A stretch of 64,000 nt of DNA from Asterias rubens (taxonomy: Eukaryota; Echinodermata; Asteroidea; Forcipulatida; Asteriidae): positions 1 to 64,000 of the forward strand of contig NW_022985726.1 of the NCBI RefSeq assembly GCF_902459465.1, given 5' to 3'. The stretch's first letter is position 1; the number at the start of each line of letters is the position of its first letter. Below the pieces are notes generated by a model. It worked only from the letters and a program-made list of their open reading frames with translations. It searched no databases and had not been told where the DNA came from. The position numbers were made by a program, and so were the translations under genes. Below are positions 54,254 to 64,000 of this stretch, one piece after another.

Positions 54254-55089
54254 TTTTCAAGGCTTTTGTCTGGCTCAATGCTCATACTGATTAGGCGGCT
54301 GGGCGGTACAGTGGCTAAATTAAATGGTTAAGTTTGGTCAGACAAATAATTGAACCTCATAAGAAATATAATAAGGACATAGGAAACACCAAACACAGAG
54401 CCATGGTGAACCTTACCCTCCCTCCATTTTGGGGATTGATTGATTAACATCTTTGAAAGGGGAACTGTTTGTTCATAGTTTTTTGTACAGTAAACAACTC
54501 TTTGTGTTTGCTGAAAGAACAGGAAACAAAGTTAGGAAATTAAAACACATACAAATTATTGAGTTAAAACATTTTCAACCAAACTTTACCAAATACAAGT
54601 TGCACAAGTATGCAAATCACAATTGATGAATAGATTAATGTAATCTGCAGTGGTTGCTATTTATTTGAAGGAATCTTGTTGTTGAATTAAAACTTGTTTA
54701 CATTGGAAGAAAGTATGTTCATACATTTGTATCTCTTTGGGTTAAACAATCCAAATCTTTTCTGTATTATGTTGTATGGATACTTATAGGCCGGGGGGAC
54801 CATGATGATTCATTAACATCTAGCAAGATTTGGCAGTCCTATGGTTCATACCCTAGTTATTATACATCCAGGTGCCTTATTCCCAATATGTTTTTTAATG
54901 TGGTGCTTTTGTGGGGTTAGTAGTCTTGATCTATTGAAGCCAGAAGGCTGCAAGAGAATAGCGCCCTCTACTGCCTCCAGAGCTTGGTACTCATCACCTG
55001 TTTTTACTTTGCATGTTCATAGACTCCCTAAGTTGACAAAAGGTGTGGAAATTGGTCAAGGAAATTTAATTAGACCCTCTTGATCTTTT
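54254..55089. other. spacer between C and D units
   Basis: AT-rich. 54880-55080 is a duplicate of 48990-49195. No gene is visible. Confidence 0.4.
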
Positions 55090-56942
55090 ACCATGTTGAG
55101 GTTCCCATGTATAGAGGTTCTGCTTCCTTATTGTTTAGAATTTGAATAATTTTTGTGTATAAGTTTATTTCCTAGTTGTGATTTTGGAGGGCTGGACTTG
55201 GATTAGGAGTCTGGTCAGGTTGAGGGATGTGTGGAAGAGGAATCACTGAAAAAGACCTAGGCATGATGTAGAGTCAGAATGAATAGTATAGAGACAGAAA
55301 TAAGCAGGCAGAATGACAAGAAAGATTAACATGACTGGTATGAGCTGATTATTTTATTTCATCACATGGTGGCTGTGAAATAGCCTGAATTACAAACAAC
55401 AAAATGAATTTGATTCTGGCTGATGGGACTGCACTAATGGTAAACTGTTGATGCTGATCATTGAATGAGAATACTAAACTAATCTGAGTGTTACTAGATT
55501 GGATGTTAGTTACAGGTACAATGTTCAGATTGTCGTTTGAGGATGAAGGTTTTTAGAGGGGAATATCTGTTAGTATAAAACTTGGATGATCACCGTTTTT
55601 TAAGTTGTCTTCAAACCAGCTTGTTTTGTTGATAAGCTCTGTACTAAAACCCAAATTCTTGTTTTCATGAATGGATTGTTGACCATGCAGAGCATGCATT
55701 GAATAAGGTTTACCAGCATGTTATTTTTGTGCATTTTTTAAAACTACTCTTTGGTGCAGTTAATAAGTTAAGATTTAAAACACAAATAAAACTTATACTA
55801 TTTTAGTTGCAAACATTTCAGCAATGGATACAGCAATGGATATTTATTACAGCAATGGATATTTGTTGTGAAAATTTATGCGTTAAGACTTTCTTACTTC
55901 AAGTTTTTATAATATATGATTATATTGCTGTATTAGGTCAAAAACAGTAAGTCCTTTCAATAACAATGTAGTATATCAGAAATCAGCTGAATAATATCTA
56001 ACATATAGTTTAAAACATTTGTCATATTTAGTTTTATTTTATGGACTGATATAAACTTTCAAAAACTCCCTAAGGGTCATTACAGTGTTACTTGGTTCAC
56101 ATCGAACCTAGTTTCCAAAGATCTAGAAAACAAATTGAATTAAAAACAAACCACGTGTCTTGTTCAAAGCCGATACTACAAATTATTGCATATCGAGAAA
56201 GACGATTTAAATATCTTCATGTCACATCTATATACTTTTGAACTAGACAAGACTACATTTACTTTTCTTCAGATAAATGTCTACAACCTATTTACATTTG
56301 ATTTAATTGAATGCTTGACGTGCCTCTTGCGGTTGGCTTTTGTGAACTACAATGATCTTTACAGCCTAATGAACTTGAAGGAGCGTTGTTTGACCAGCAT
56401 GAATGCTAAACTGCAGTAATTGAATTGCTCATTTTGTAAGATGAATGCTGATGCAAAAAGGGCAATCATTTTCAAACGAAATCGAAGGTGTTTGATATTA
56501 AATTGAGTGAATTCTTACTGAAAGTGGCAAGGCAAAGCAATCAAATACATTTAAATTTACAGATACCAGCAAAACTACACAGATCTACAAATCACCATTG
56601 ATATCTAGCCTACACCAAACGTTAATTGTTTTAAAAGGTTTTTCTTTTAGTAATATTCATTACATTGAATTAAAAAGATTTGCAAAATTCGCTGAAGGTG
56701 CATTAAATTAATGAGGTGCTCAAAAAGTCTCTTTATTTTACAATTCCATGTGCGGTCTGCTGTTTTCAATAACAACATACAATCTCAAAATACAACTCAT
56801 CAAACTTCTAGAAGGGTGATTGAGAGCAGTTTGCATTTTAAAGGGTTAAACAGAATAGTAGTATAACAAACTATTTAATGTGTTTTTTTATTCAAGAATT
56901 AGCTTCCCAATCTTTTTTCCAGTGTTCTATTGTGTAAAAGTT
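55090..56942. repeat. conserved 3' flank of lectin gene D
   Basis: Paralogue of the A-C flanks. A local triplication of ACAGCAATGGATA lies near 55820-55862. The shared plus-strand frame ends at 56419. Confidence 0.9.
56874..56879 (-). promoter_or_regulatory. possible polyadenylation signal ATTAAA, gene D
   Basis: Same conserved position as in the other three genes. Confidence 0.4.
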
Positions 56943-58004
56943 TTAGAGGCGCATTTTCATTGAACATGTTTTGACCGATTTGTATCCTGTCCCACTATAA
57001 AACCAATTAATGCCATCCGGGCTGGTAGATTCATATGGATAGTACATACCATTTAAGTTAGTATCATAGCACTCATTATACCACCATCCTCCTTTTCTAG
57101 TTACAGCACAGTGAACACTGTCCCACCGATCATTATCCTTGTCCTTCGTGCTAAACATCATTCCATTGTGGTATTCAAGTGCATCTTCTGCTGTGCTGCT
57201 CGCCTTGTAGGAGCCAATCTCAAGTCTAAAGTTGTCCCCATCAATCTTGAAGTGTCCATATTCAGCAAAGGATTCTTCTCCATCCCATCTGACTATCTCA
57301 ATCTTCAGCTTCCATGGTCCTGCAGACTCAGTCAGGGTACGTAGGTTCTCATTTCCAAGCCAGAATTCACCAGACAAGCAGCCAAAGCCATTCTGGTAGT
57401 CAACCCAGTTACGATAGAAATCAACACTGCCATCTTGACGCCTCTGAATGACCATCCAGCCCACACCATCAGTGTCCATGTCACAATAGACTTGTAGGGT
57501 GTTGTTGAATCCAGCAGGGAATATTGTGTAGATACCACTCTTATTATGACCTGCCTCAAGAAGCTCCTGGCAACTGCTGTATTGAGGCCCAGTGGCTGTA
57601 TCAGGCTGTGTAGGGAGTTCTTGGTCAGGTAGAGAGAAGTGAGGTGTTTCTACATCAGCATCAAAGTACACACTACTACAGTATGTAATGAAGTCATCAG
57701 GATACTGAACCCTGGTAGCATTGTTGAGCTCACACAGATGATCTTCAATGTTGTAATTGACTGAGTGGCACTGAGGATCAGCATGGCAGTAACTCACACA
57801 GAGAACATGAGACCAAGTAACTTTTGATTGATAAGAAATGTGATGTAATTTTCTATTTTCTGCAGATAGAAACTCTTTCATCTTTGTCTTACAGGCAGTT
57901 GCATCAGAAGCTGTTGTTAGATTGATGTTTAAAATGATGAGTGTAAGAGTGATAGCTGCATGTAGCATCAGGAGTTGTGTTAAAGAAGCCATCATACATT
58001 GCAT
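56943..58004 (-). CDS. secreted apple/PAN + fibrinogen-domain lectin D (intact, extra cysteine pair)
   Basis: A 353-aa protein with the same plan as A. Two new cysteines appear: Cys109 at the end of the apple domain (Tyr in A) and Cys209 in the fibrinogen domain (GFGCLSGEFW, where A has GDKPGEFW). They could form a new bond within or between chains. Two new N-glycosylation sequons, Asn154-Lys-Ser and Asn167-Asn-Thr, sit at the start of the fibrinogen domain. The Asn-Ala-Thr sequon of the apple domain is kept. Calcium-site KDKDND, Cys pairs and KGGWWYNECYDTNLNG are all present, so the frame looks functional. The 5' flank matches A and C, with a 70-bp tandem duplication at 58157-58296. Confidence 0.92.
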   Translation of the reverse strand: MQCMMASLTQLLMLHAAITLTLIILNINLTTASDATACKTKMKEFLSAENRKLHHISYQSKVTWSHVLCVSYCHADPQCHSVNYNIEDHLCELNNATRVQYPDDFITYCSSVYFDADVETPHFSLPDQELPTQPDTATGPQYSSCQELLEAGHNKSGIYTIFPAGFNNTLQVYCDMDTDGVGWMVIQRRQDGSVDFYRNWVDYQNGFGCLSGEFWLGNENLRTLTESAGPWKLKIEIVRWDGEESFAEYGHFKIDGDNFRLEIGSYKASSTAEDALEYHNGMMFSTKDKDNDRWDSVHCAVTRKGGWWYNECYDTNLNGMYYPYESTSPDGINWFYSGTGYKSVKTCSMKMRL

Positions 58005-58156
58005 GTAGATTCAATCTTGGTTGATTTGGATTTGCTTCCAGACCAATATCTCAAAAATAGAAGGCTGACTCTTCACCGGCTGATTGTATGGAATAGAGAC
58101 TGATGTGGGATGCTGTAATTGGTTATCGCTTGTCACATGTTGTAGTAAAAGCACAA

Positions 58157-58296
58157 GCAGGAGTGATATGGTTGGTAGGCTTGCTGTTTTGTCTTCACCT
58201 CTTGCGTGAAATTCAATTACTAAAAGCACCACCAGCAGTCATATGGTTGGTAGGCTTGCTGTTTTGTCTTCACCTTGTGCGTGAAATTCAATTACT
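58157..58296. repeat. 70-bp tandem duplication upstream of lectin gene D
   Basis: Two copies containing ATATGGTTGGTAGGCTTGCT then GTTTTGTCTTCACCT and GCGTGAAATTCAATTACT. Gene C has a single diverged copy at about 53305-53365. Confidence 0.85.
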
Positions 58297-58779
58297 TAAT
58301 AAATACCAATTAGGTTAAATACCAGGCAATAGTGTATAAATCCACGGACAGTTGAACAATGCTAGAGGTCAGATTACAACAGAAAAACTACTGGGTTGAA
58401 AATAATTTAATTAGTTTGCCGTTTTTTGTTATGATCAAATTCCCTTCAAACAACTTAAATATGACTCGTCCTTGTGGATATAACCACCACAAGATGTTCA
58501 CAAAAACTTTGTCATACTGACGTGAGTGTGTTCTTTGCATCGGTGTATTGAGCACTACATGTACATCAAGAACGATGCAAATTAATATTTGCAGCCTCGT
58601 TGCACGTTTACTGAAATTATAAGTTGTCATTTCTAAAGATGTTCACTCTTGAGTGGTAAAAAGGGTTAAAAATAGCTGTAGTTATTAAATTAACTTACAT
58701 TTCACCTTGAAAGCTCTGTGTACATGTCATCAAAGCCCAAGCCCATTTCAAGGTATGGAAAAGGCAAGGCATTACTAGT

Positions 58780-59026
58780 TTGAGTGGCACATTTTCATGG
58801 AACAGTGTTTGACCCATTTACTTGTAATTACCAGAATAGATGAATGCATACCATCATATCTGGTGGTTTTGATATGGACAATTTATATTAGAACAATATC
58901 ATGCCTTCAACCAGCATCATCCTTTGTACTGCACATCATAGTTCTGGTACTGCCCCATCCCACTGATGATTATTGTCCTTGCCCACAGTGCTGAACATCA
59001 TTCCATTGTGGTAATCAATTTCATCA
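58780..59026 (-). pseudogene. second decayed last exon of a fibrinogen-domain lectin, cut by a LINE
   Basis: Nearly identical to 53838-54083, and it carries the same lesions. A LINE is inserted at its upstream border, so the sequence after ATTTCATCA jumps to the LINE and resumes at 60325. Confidence 0.8.
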
Positions 59027-60324
59027 AATGGAAAACAGTGCCCTCTGGAATTGCACAGGGTTCAATTCTAGGACCTCTCTTATTTACATTATTTGTTAAC
59101 GAACTTCCTGAATGTTTAAGTAATAAATGTTTACTTTATGCTGATGATCTAAAGGTTTTTCGTCAGATTGGTTGCACAGCCGATACTATTTCTTTGCAGG
59201 CTGACTTAGATAGAATTCTTGACAAGTCTAAAACATGGCGTCTATTTCTTAACGTTAACAAATGTAGCATTTTAACCCTGACTCTTAAGAAGAAGCCTGT
59301 CAAATTTGATTATACCTTAGGTGATAATATTCTTACTCGTGTTGATGTCCAAAAAGATCTTGGTATTTTTATTGACAGCAGACTCACTTTCAACTCGCAT
59401 GTTAATACTATTATCAAAAGAGCCAATCGCATGAGTGGTTTAGTATGGCGTAACTTTCGCTCCTTAAAGAATGAGCATGTTTTACGTACCTTGTTTTGTT
59501 CTCTCATCAGACCTAATCTTGAATTTTGTACCATTGTATTTAACTCTATTTCAGCCCATCAAGCACATAGACTAGAGGGAGTTCAGTTTCGTTTTCTCAA
59601 ATTTATTCATAGGACACTAAATAATGGCACTGTTTATAACTTGGATTATCTTGACCTATGTAAAATGTACAGACTTCCACCCCTTATACAGAGAAGAATA
59701 TTGAATGACTGTCTATTTCTATACAAATCTTTCCACAATCATTTTAGCAACACTGAGTTCAACCCCTTTGCCTTACATGTTCCTAACCGTAATACTAGAC
59801 AGTCTATTAAACACATCTTATATGTGCCAAGGAATCGGGTAGATGTGACAAAGCGTGGCTTTTTGTCAAGGATTTCCTCCACATATAATAGTATCCATGG
59901 TTCTTGTGATGTGTTCGGAGCCCCTTCTCTTAATTCCTTTCGTGGTCAGGTTTTGAGTGCCATATCCTCTTCCAGTAACTAATGTATACATGTATTTACA
60001 GTGTTTTGTTTTATTTTATTTGGTATTGTTTACATCCATTTTTTTTTTTTTCCCTTGTCTTTTTTATCGTTTATTCTGTTTATAATTTATTTTAAATATA
60101 TTTTCACAGTCGTTCATGGTGGTCTGTTTCTGTTCCCTATTTTATTTTACTTAATCTTCAATGTATGCTTTAATTTTCTTTCCTAAGATGATTCTATTTT
60201 AATTGTTAACTTTGTACATATCAGATTGTTTTTATATAGGCTATATGAATATTTCTTATTGTTTTTTTTTGTATCCTTTCCTGTAATTGGCGGCTCGTTC
60301 GCTGTTGGTTTGGTCAATAAATAT
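59027..60324 (+). mobile_element. 5'-truncated LINE with target-site duplication
   Basis: The 1,298-bp element lies between two copies of ATCA (59023-59026 and 60325-60328). The empty site is present at 54075-54095, which proves the insertion. It starts inside the RT domain and ends with AATAAA at 60316-60321 and a short AT tail. Confidence 0.9.
59028..59982 (+). CDS. LINE reverse transcriptase, C-terminal part (open)
   Basis: An open frame of about 318 codons up to TAA at 59980-59982; upstream codons from 58966 belong to the host sequence. RT motifs are GIAQGSILGPLLFTLFVNEL and the catalytic LLYADDLKVF (59137-59148), followed by the thumb (KDLGIFIDSRLTFNSHV) and a C-terminal region typical of the jockey/CR1 superclade. 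The 5' two thirds, including the endonuclease, are missing, so it is a dead-on-arrival copy. The frame is intact, which indicates a fairly recent insertion. Confidence 0.88.
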
Positions 60325-60600
60325 ATCACTTTTCGTGTTCATAACTGCTGTTGTTTTATACGCATTTGTAAAACTAAAAATACGTTTTTGGGGTTAAACA
60401 GAGGACAATTGACTGGAGTGGGATCCTAACCAATCACATCCGGATTAACGTGCTAGCGCTGTAATCCAAAGGTCGTTGGTTCAAATCCCACTCCAGCCAA
60501 TTTGTTTTTGTTCAAACCCCAAAATCATTTAAAATTTTACCCAGTCAGATTCCCTTCTTATTGTAAACTCAAAATACAAATACATTAGAAATATAAAGAG
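60325..60600. repeat. continuation of the segment paralogous to 54080-54260
   Basis: CACTTTTCGTGTTCATAACTGC resumes the sequence interrupted at 59026. It includes the second tRNA-like palindrome. Confidence 0.85.
60413..60497. repeat. tRNA-like palindrome 2
   Basis: A copy of 54168-54253 with compensating and non-compensating changes (CTGGAGTGGGATCCTAACCA ... GGTTCAAATCCCACTCCAG). The outermost stem change A to G / T to C is compensated. Confidence 0.7.
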
Positions 60601-60795
60601 TTATGTAAAAAGTAAAAAGTACCTCACACAGAGGACATGAGACCAAGTAACTTTGGATTGATAGGAAAGTTGAAGTAATTTTCTATTTTCTGCAGAAGAA
60701 AACTCAATCATCAGCTGAGAATGTTTAAACAACTGGCAAGAGCAAATAACATGAACTGCAAGGGAAAGATGTAACAGTATTGAGAAGTACTCCAT
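60601..60795 (-). pseudogene. truncated first exon of an apple/fibrinogen lectin (copy E)
   Basis: The leader is gene B type (MEYFSILLHLSLAVHVICSC), but from SAENRKLLQLSYQSKV onward it is A/C/D type, so it is a mosaic. Homology ends at GTGTGAG|GTACTT, exactly at a possible splice donor, after which the frame soon stops. Either it is exon 1 of an intron-containing gene or a chance truncation. No downstream fibrinogen exon in the correct place is intact; the nearest is the decayed exon at 58780-59026. Confidence 0.75.
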
Positions 60796-61304
60796 GCTGA
60801 GACAAAGTTACTTTCAAACTACAGTGTGGAGGATAATCAAGACTAGAATAATTGTATTGGAGTTTGTAACAGAGAGATGTTAACTACAACCACAATTCCA
60901 TTCAAGTGTTGCATCTATCTGCTGTACATCTGTAGTTGTCTGCCACGATACAGGATTGCATCGCTTACATGCAAGTAAAAAGCTGACCGTAAAACACGAA
61001 CCCAATCTGACGTGGTAACTAATTAAATCTGATAGGCTTATAAAGTGTCTTCACTGAATTTGAAGTGAGTTTGGTCTCATGTATGGCGACCAATTAAGGT
61101 TCCAAGGACTTTGTTTCTATTGACGTCAGAAGCCAGGTAGGCAAAAATAAATTTAACAAAATAAGTTTGAAACAGACCTAAAACACGATTCAAATTTTAG
61201 TAAGGTAACTAATTAAAGCCAATGTGATTAATTTAACCCTTCAGAAACCATGGCTGCACACAGCCGTTACATTTGACCCACTACAATTCACACAGTGTTG
61301 TTAA

Positions 61305-62103
61305 AGGCACCCGGAAATAGATTTTTTTCTCCTTCAAACATTAGAGTATATGTTCCTGAACAATAACATAGTTTTTTGAGTAATTGTTTTTGACGATTTA
61401 TATGTTTAACAAATTAAATAAAGTTGTGTGGGGGGTGACTCCGCCTACCCCTTTTGTGACGTCAATCGAGGAAGACTTTGCCTCGATCGAACATCGAACA
61501 CACGTACGTGCAAGTACATTCAAGTCCTGGACGTGAGTTTGTACGTTTGAAAAAGTTTTTTTCTTGCATTTTTCCGGCAATGTCATACAGGTGTATTGCT
61601 GCTGGATGCAGCAAAACAACTAAAGATGGTGTCAGTTTGCCAAGTTGTCAGGTCCGACGTCTTTTCCAGCGCTGTGCGGCAAACACTTTGAGCCGTCGTG
61701 CTTCGAGAATCAGGAATACACTACACATTTTGACATGAAGAGAAAAGTTCTTTTCTAAAACATGACGCCATCCCAATAATTTTTCCAGCTAGTGGGGAAG
61801 TCGAAGAAGGTACCTGAAAGACGTAACGAACCTAAAAAATCAGGTATTGTTTCAACTTTGAGGGCATGTTTTTAGCTTGCGCCAAGCGTCACTATGCTGT
61901 GTTGGCACTGCATGCGATTTATCGCGCCTCGATTGACGTCACGAACAGTGCCCTCTCGGGTCTGGCTTTTTGTCCAATTTGTAAATAACATGGTAACTAA
62001 TTTATGTAAACCTTAGTTAGTTGTTTATTCATATTCCACTCATCCAAACACATATTTTAGTAACAAAAGCTTTATTTTGACAAAATACCACTTCCAGTTG
62101 ACT
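61305..62103 (+). mobile_element. TTAA-flanked Kolobok-like element, copy 3, with THAP remnant
   Basis: TTAA (61301-61304) then AGGCACCCGG; the right end is TTCCAGTTGACT then TTAA (62104-62107). From ATG at 61580 the frame reads MSYRCIAAGCSKTTKDGVSL, the C2 start of a THAP zinc finger. In another frame at 61755, LKHDAIPIIFP matches the usual THAP end (LKxDAIPTIF). Frameshifts and deletion separate the two. 799 bp. Confidence 0.82.
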
Positions 62104-62589
62104 TTAAGGATATGAGTAGATATGATATTTTACACTATTTTTTATTTCAAGTTTGCACCCCAATTTCTAAAATCAAAATAACTTTTCTGTTTAGGTTATT
62201 TTTGTTGAAATTTCTCTTGAAACAATGTGATTCAATAAATGAACAGTGTTTGCAATGTATGGGCATTTTGCAATGACCATACAGTAATTAATGGTCTCTT
62301 AAAGGCTAAAAATGGTTTAATGAAGACAGTTTTCTCATCTATTTTGAAGCGATTGTAGCCTTACACAAACAATTAGGTTTCCAATTACTGTGTTGTTATT
62401 GTTATTAGTAGCCAGTAAGCTAGAAGAGAATTTGCAGTCGAATCACTGATTAGATTGCATCTTCAAATAAGCAATTGAAAGCTAACCTTAAAAATTGCAA
62501 CTCCAGCCTCGTTTTTAGATGGGTGTTACTGTTACGTTTGTCTAAAGTTGACCAGTATTGAAGCCTATAAACTTTTAAGAAGTGGAGCC

Positions 62590-63118
62590 TCACACTCTAT
62601 GGCAATCAATTAGGACTACGGTGACTGTGTCATTGTTGGCAATAGCCAGCAAGGCTAGTGGTGAAGTTAATTGTCATAGAAAAAGAGTTGAAAACCGACC
62701 TTAAAACACGAATTTAGCCTGAGCAGGCAACCAATTAAAGCTGATATTCTATAAAGAAGTAAGATCCATATAGATTTTTGAACCAAGTGGAGCCTCGCAT
62801 TTTAATGGCAATCAATTAGGTCACCAAGGACTGTGTCTTTCTGGCTGTAGCCAGCGAAGCAAGTGGTGAAGTTAATTGTCATAGAAAAAGAGTTGAAAAC
62901 CGACCTTAAAACACGAATTTAGCCTGAGCAGGCAACCAATTAAAGCTGATATTCTATAAAGAAGTAAGATCCATATAGATTTTGGAACCAAGTGGAGCCT
63001 CGCATTTTTATGGCAATCAATTAGGTCACCAAGGACTGTGTTGTTCGGGCTATAGCCAGCAAAGCTAGTGGTGGCGTTGTCATAGAAAAAGAGTTGAAAA
63101 CTGACCTTAAAACCCAAA
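62590..63118. repeat. 204-bp satellite, about three units
   Basis: AATTAGG motifs at 62607, 62814 and 63019, with the same unit as 46035-46974. Confidence 0.92.
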
Positions 63119-63545
63119 TTTAGTAATAATAATAATGAAAACTTATAAAGCGCTCAAATCCACAGAAGTGCTCATGGCGCTAAAATACAATCAATAGAAT
63201 TAAATTAATATACAATAACAACAACAAAAATTAAAATGTAGACCTAAGTTGAGGGAAATCTAGAACATGTGGTATAGAATACAATAATACAAATGCAATA
63301 TTTAAGAAAAACATCCTAAAAGGTAACAAAAATAACAATAATTAAACCATTGAATCAAATGCCTGTTTGAAAAGATGTGTTTTCAGTTGTTTTTTAAATT
63401 GGGTCAAAGAAACGCAGGCAGTTTGTTCCATAGACGAGGGGCGGCATATGAAAAAGATCGGTCTCCCCATGAATGTTTGGAAATGGGCTCAATAAGGAGG
63501 CTAGAATTATTAGACCTGAGTTTTCGAGGAGGATTGTATGAGCTG
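63119..63545 (-). mobile_element. CR1/L2-like LINE 3' fragment (duplicate)
   Basis: Same insertion as 46975-47400, copied with the segmental duplication. WGDRSFSYAAPRLWNKLP is readable on the minus strand. Confidence 0.85.
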
Positions 63546-63851
63546 AGAAGGTAACTAATTAAAGCTGATATTCTTTAAAGAAGTAATTTTTCTCATTGAT
63601 TTCGAAGCAAGTGTAGCCTCCTCACACATGGCATGCAAATTAGTGTTGGTATTGACGTCAGTTTTTGGAGCTTATATTGAATAATGATTTGTGTGCATGA
63701 TGTCTTTTGCCATATCTTAAGAGTCCATACTTTATGACAGTCTTGATTACAAATTACATCTAAGATATTCACACAAATAAAAATTATTTAAATGAATACC
63801 AAACTGCATTTCAAAGCAATATTAAAACCGTGTGTGCTGTTTGTGTGTGGT

Positions 63852-63951
63852 GGGGGGGGGCGGGGGTTGAGGCAGCTGCAAACACAAAATATTTTAGGCT
63901 GCTCATTTCTCAAACTGTCCACTTGTGCATGTTTCTCCTTATGGGGGGGGG
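63852..63951 (+). repeat. shortened poly-G tracts
   Basis: Runs of 10, 5 and 9 G at the positions equivalent to the about 18-G runs at 47698-47789. Confidence 0.85.
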
Positions 63952-64000
63952 GTGTTAACGTTTCTGGGTGAGGGTCTCCCCCAGCCTGGTTGCACCATGT

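Larger units (their letters stand above)
60700..64000. repeat. segmental duplication, right copy (runs off the window)
   Basis: Colinear with 44100-47990: 44743 corresponds to 61305, and after loss of two satellite units 46975 corresponds to 63119. Confidence 0.93.

Overview
This window is animal nuclear DNA with spliced exons, tandem gene duplicates, a long minisatellite and many layers of nested transposons. It is most likely from an echinoderm, and probably a sea star. Two things point that way: a TTAA-flanked MITE at 27103-28311 that I recall as abundant in sea stars, and a set of secreted fibrinogen-domain lectins. The species assignment is an inference, because no rRNA or mitochondrial marker is present.

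Layout. 590-6828 is a nearly full-length DIRS-type tyrosine-recombinase retrotransposon. Its cis-acting repeats look intact but its ORFs are frameshifted, and it sits inside an older MITE. 7242-7823 is a TTAA-flanked element whose relatives recur at 44743-45551 and 61305-62103; one relative carries remains of a THAP zinc finger, as in Kolobok transposons. 8203-19855 is a giant minisatellite (about 184 copies of a 56-bp unit, with higher-order repeats) split by a 1,316-bp Harbinger-like element. 21889-30988 is a complete RAD51D orthologue in nine coding exons (975 nt, 324 aa). Its introns hold a hAT-like element, a fold-back, a TRIM-like LTR element nested in a MITE, SINE and LINE remains, and an in-frame partial duplication of exon 6. 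31000-33300 shows no recognisable gene.

33300-64000 is a tandemly duplicated cluster on the minus strand. Four intact single-exon genes encode secreted proteins with a signal peptide, a PAN/apple-like domain and a fibrinogen C-terminal domain (352, 340, 357 and 353 aa). Each has about 2 kb of conserved 3' flank. A truncated first exon (60601-60795) and two decayed last exons (53838-54083, 58780-59026) appear to come from intron-containing relatives. The cluster is broken up by a CR1-like LINE (38558-40974), a Helitron-like element (37191-38220), a 5'-truncated LINE with a clean target-site duplication (59027-60324), a 204-bp satellite and a segmental duplication offset by about 16.6 kb (44100-47990 and 60600-64000).

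How the genes relate. RAD51D is a housekeeping homologous-recombination gene and has no functional link to the lectin array. The array looks like a locus for secreted pattern-recognition lectins that is diversifying by tandem duplication, exchange of 5' ends, and change at cysteines and N-glycosylation sites.
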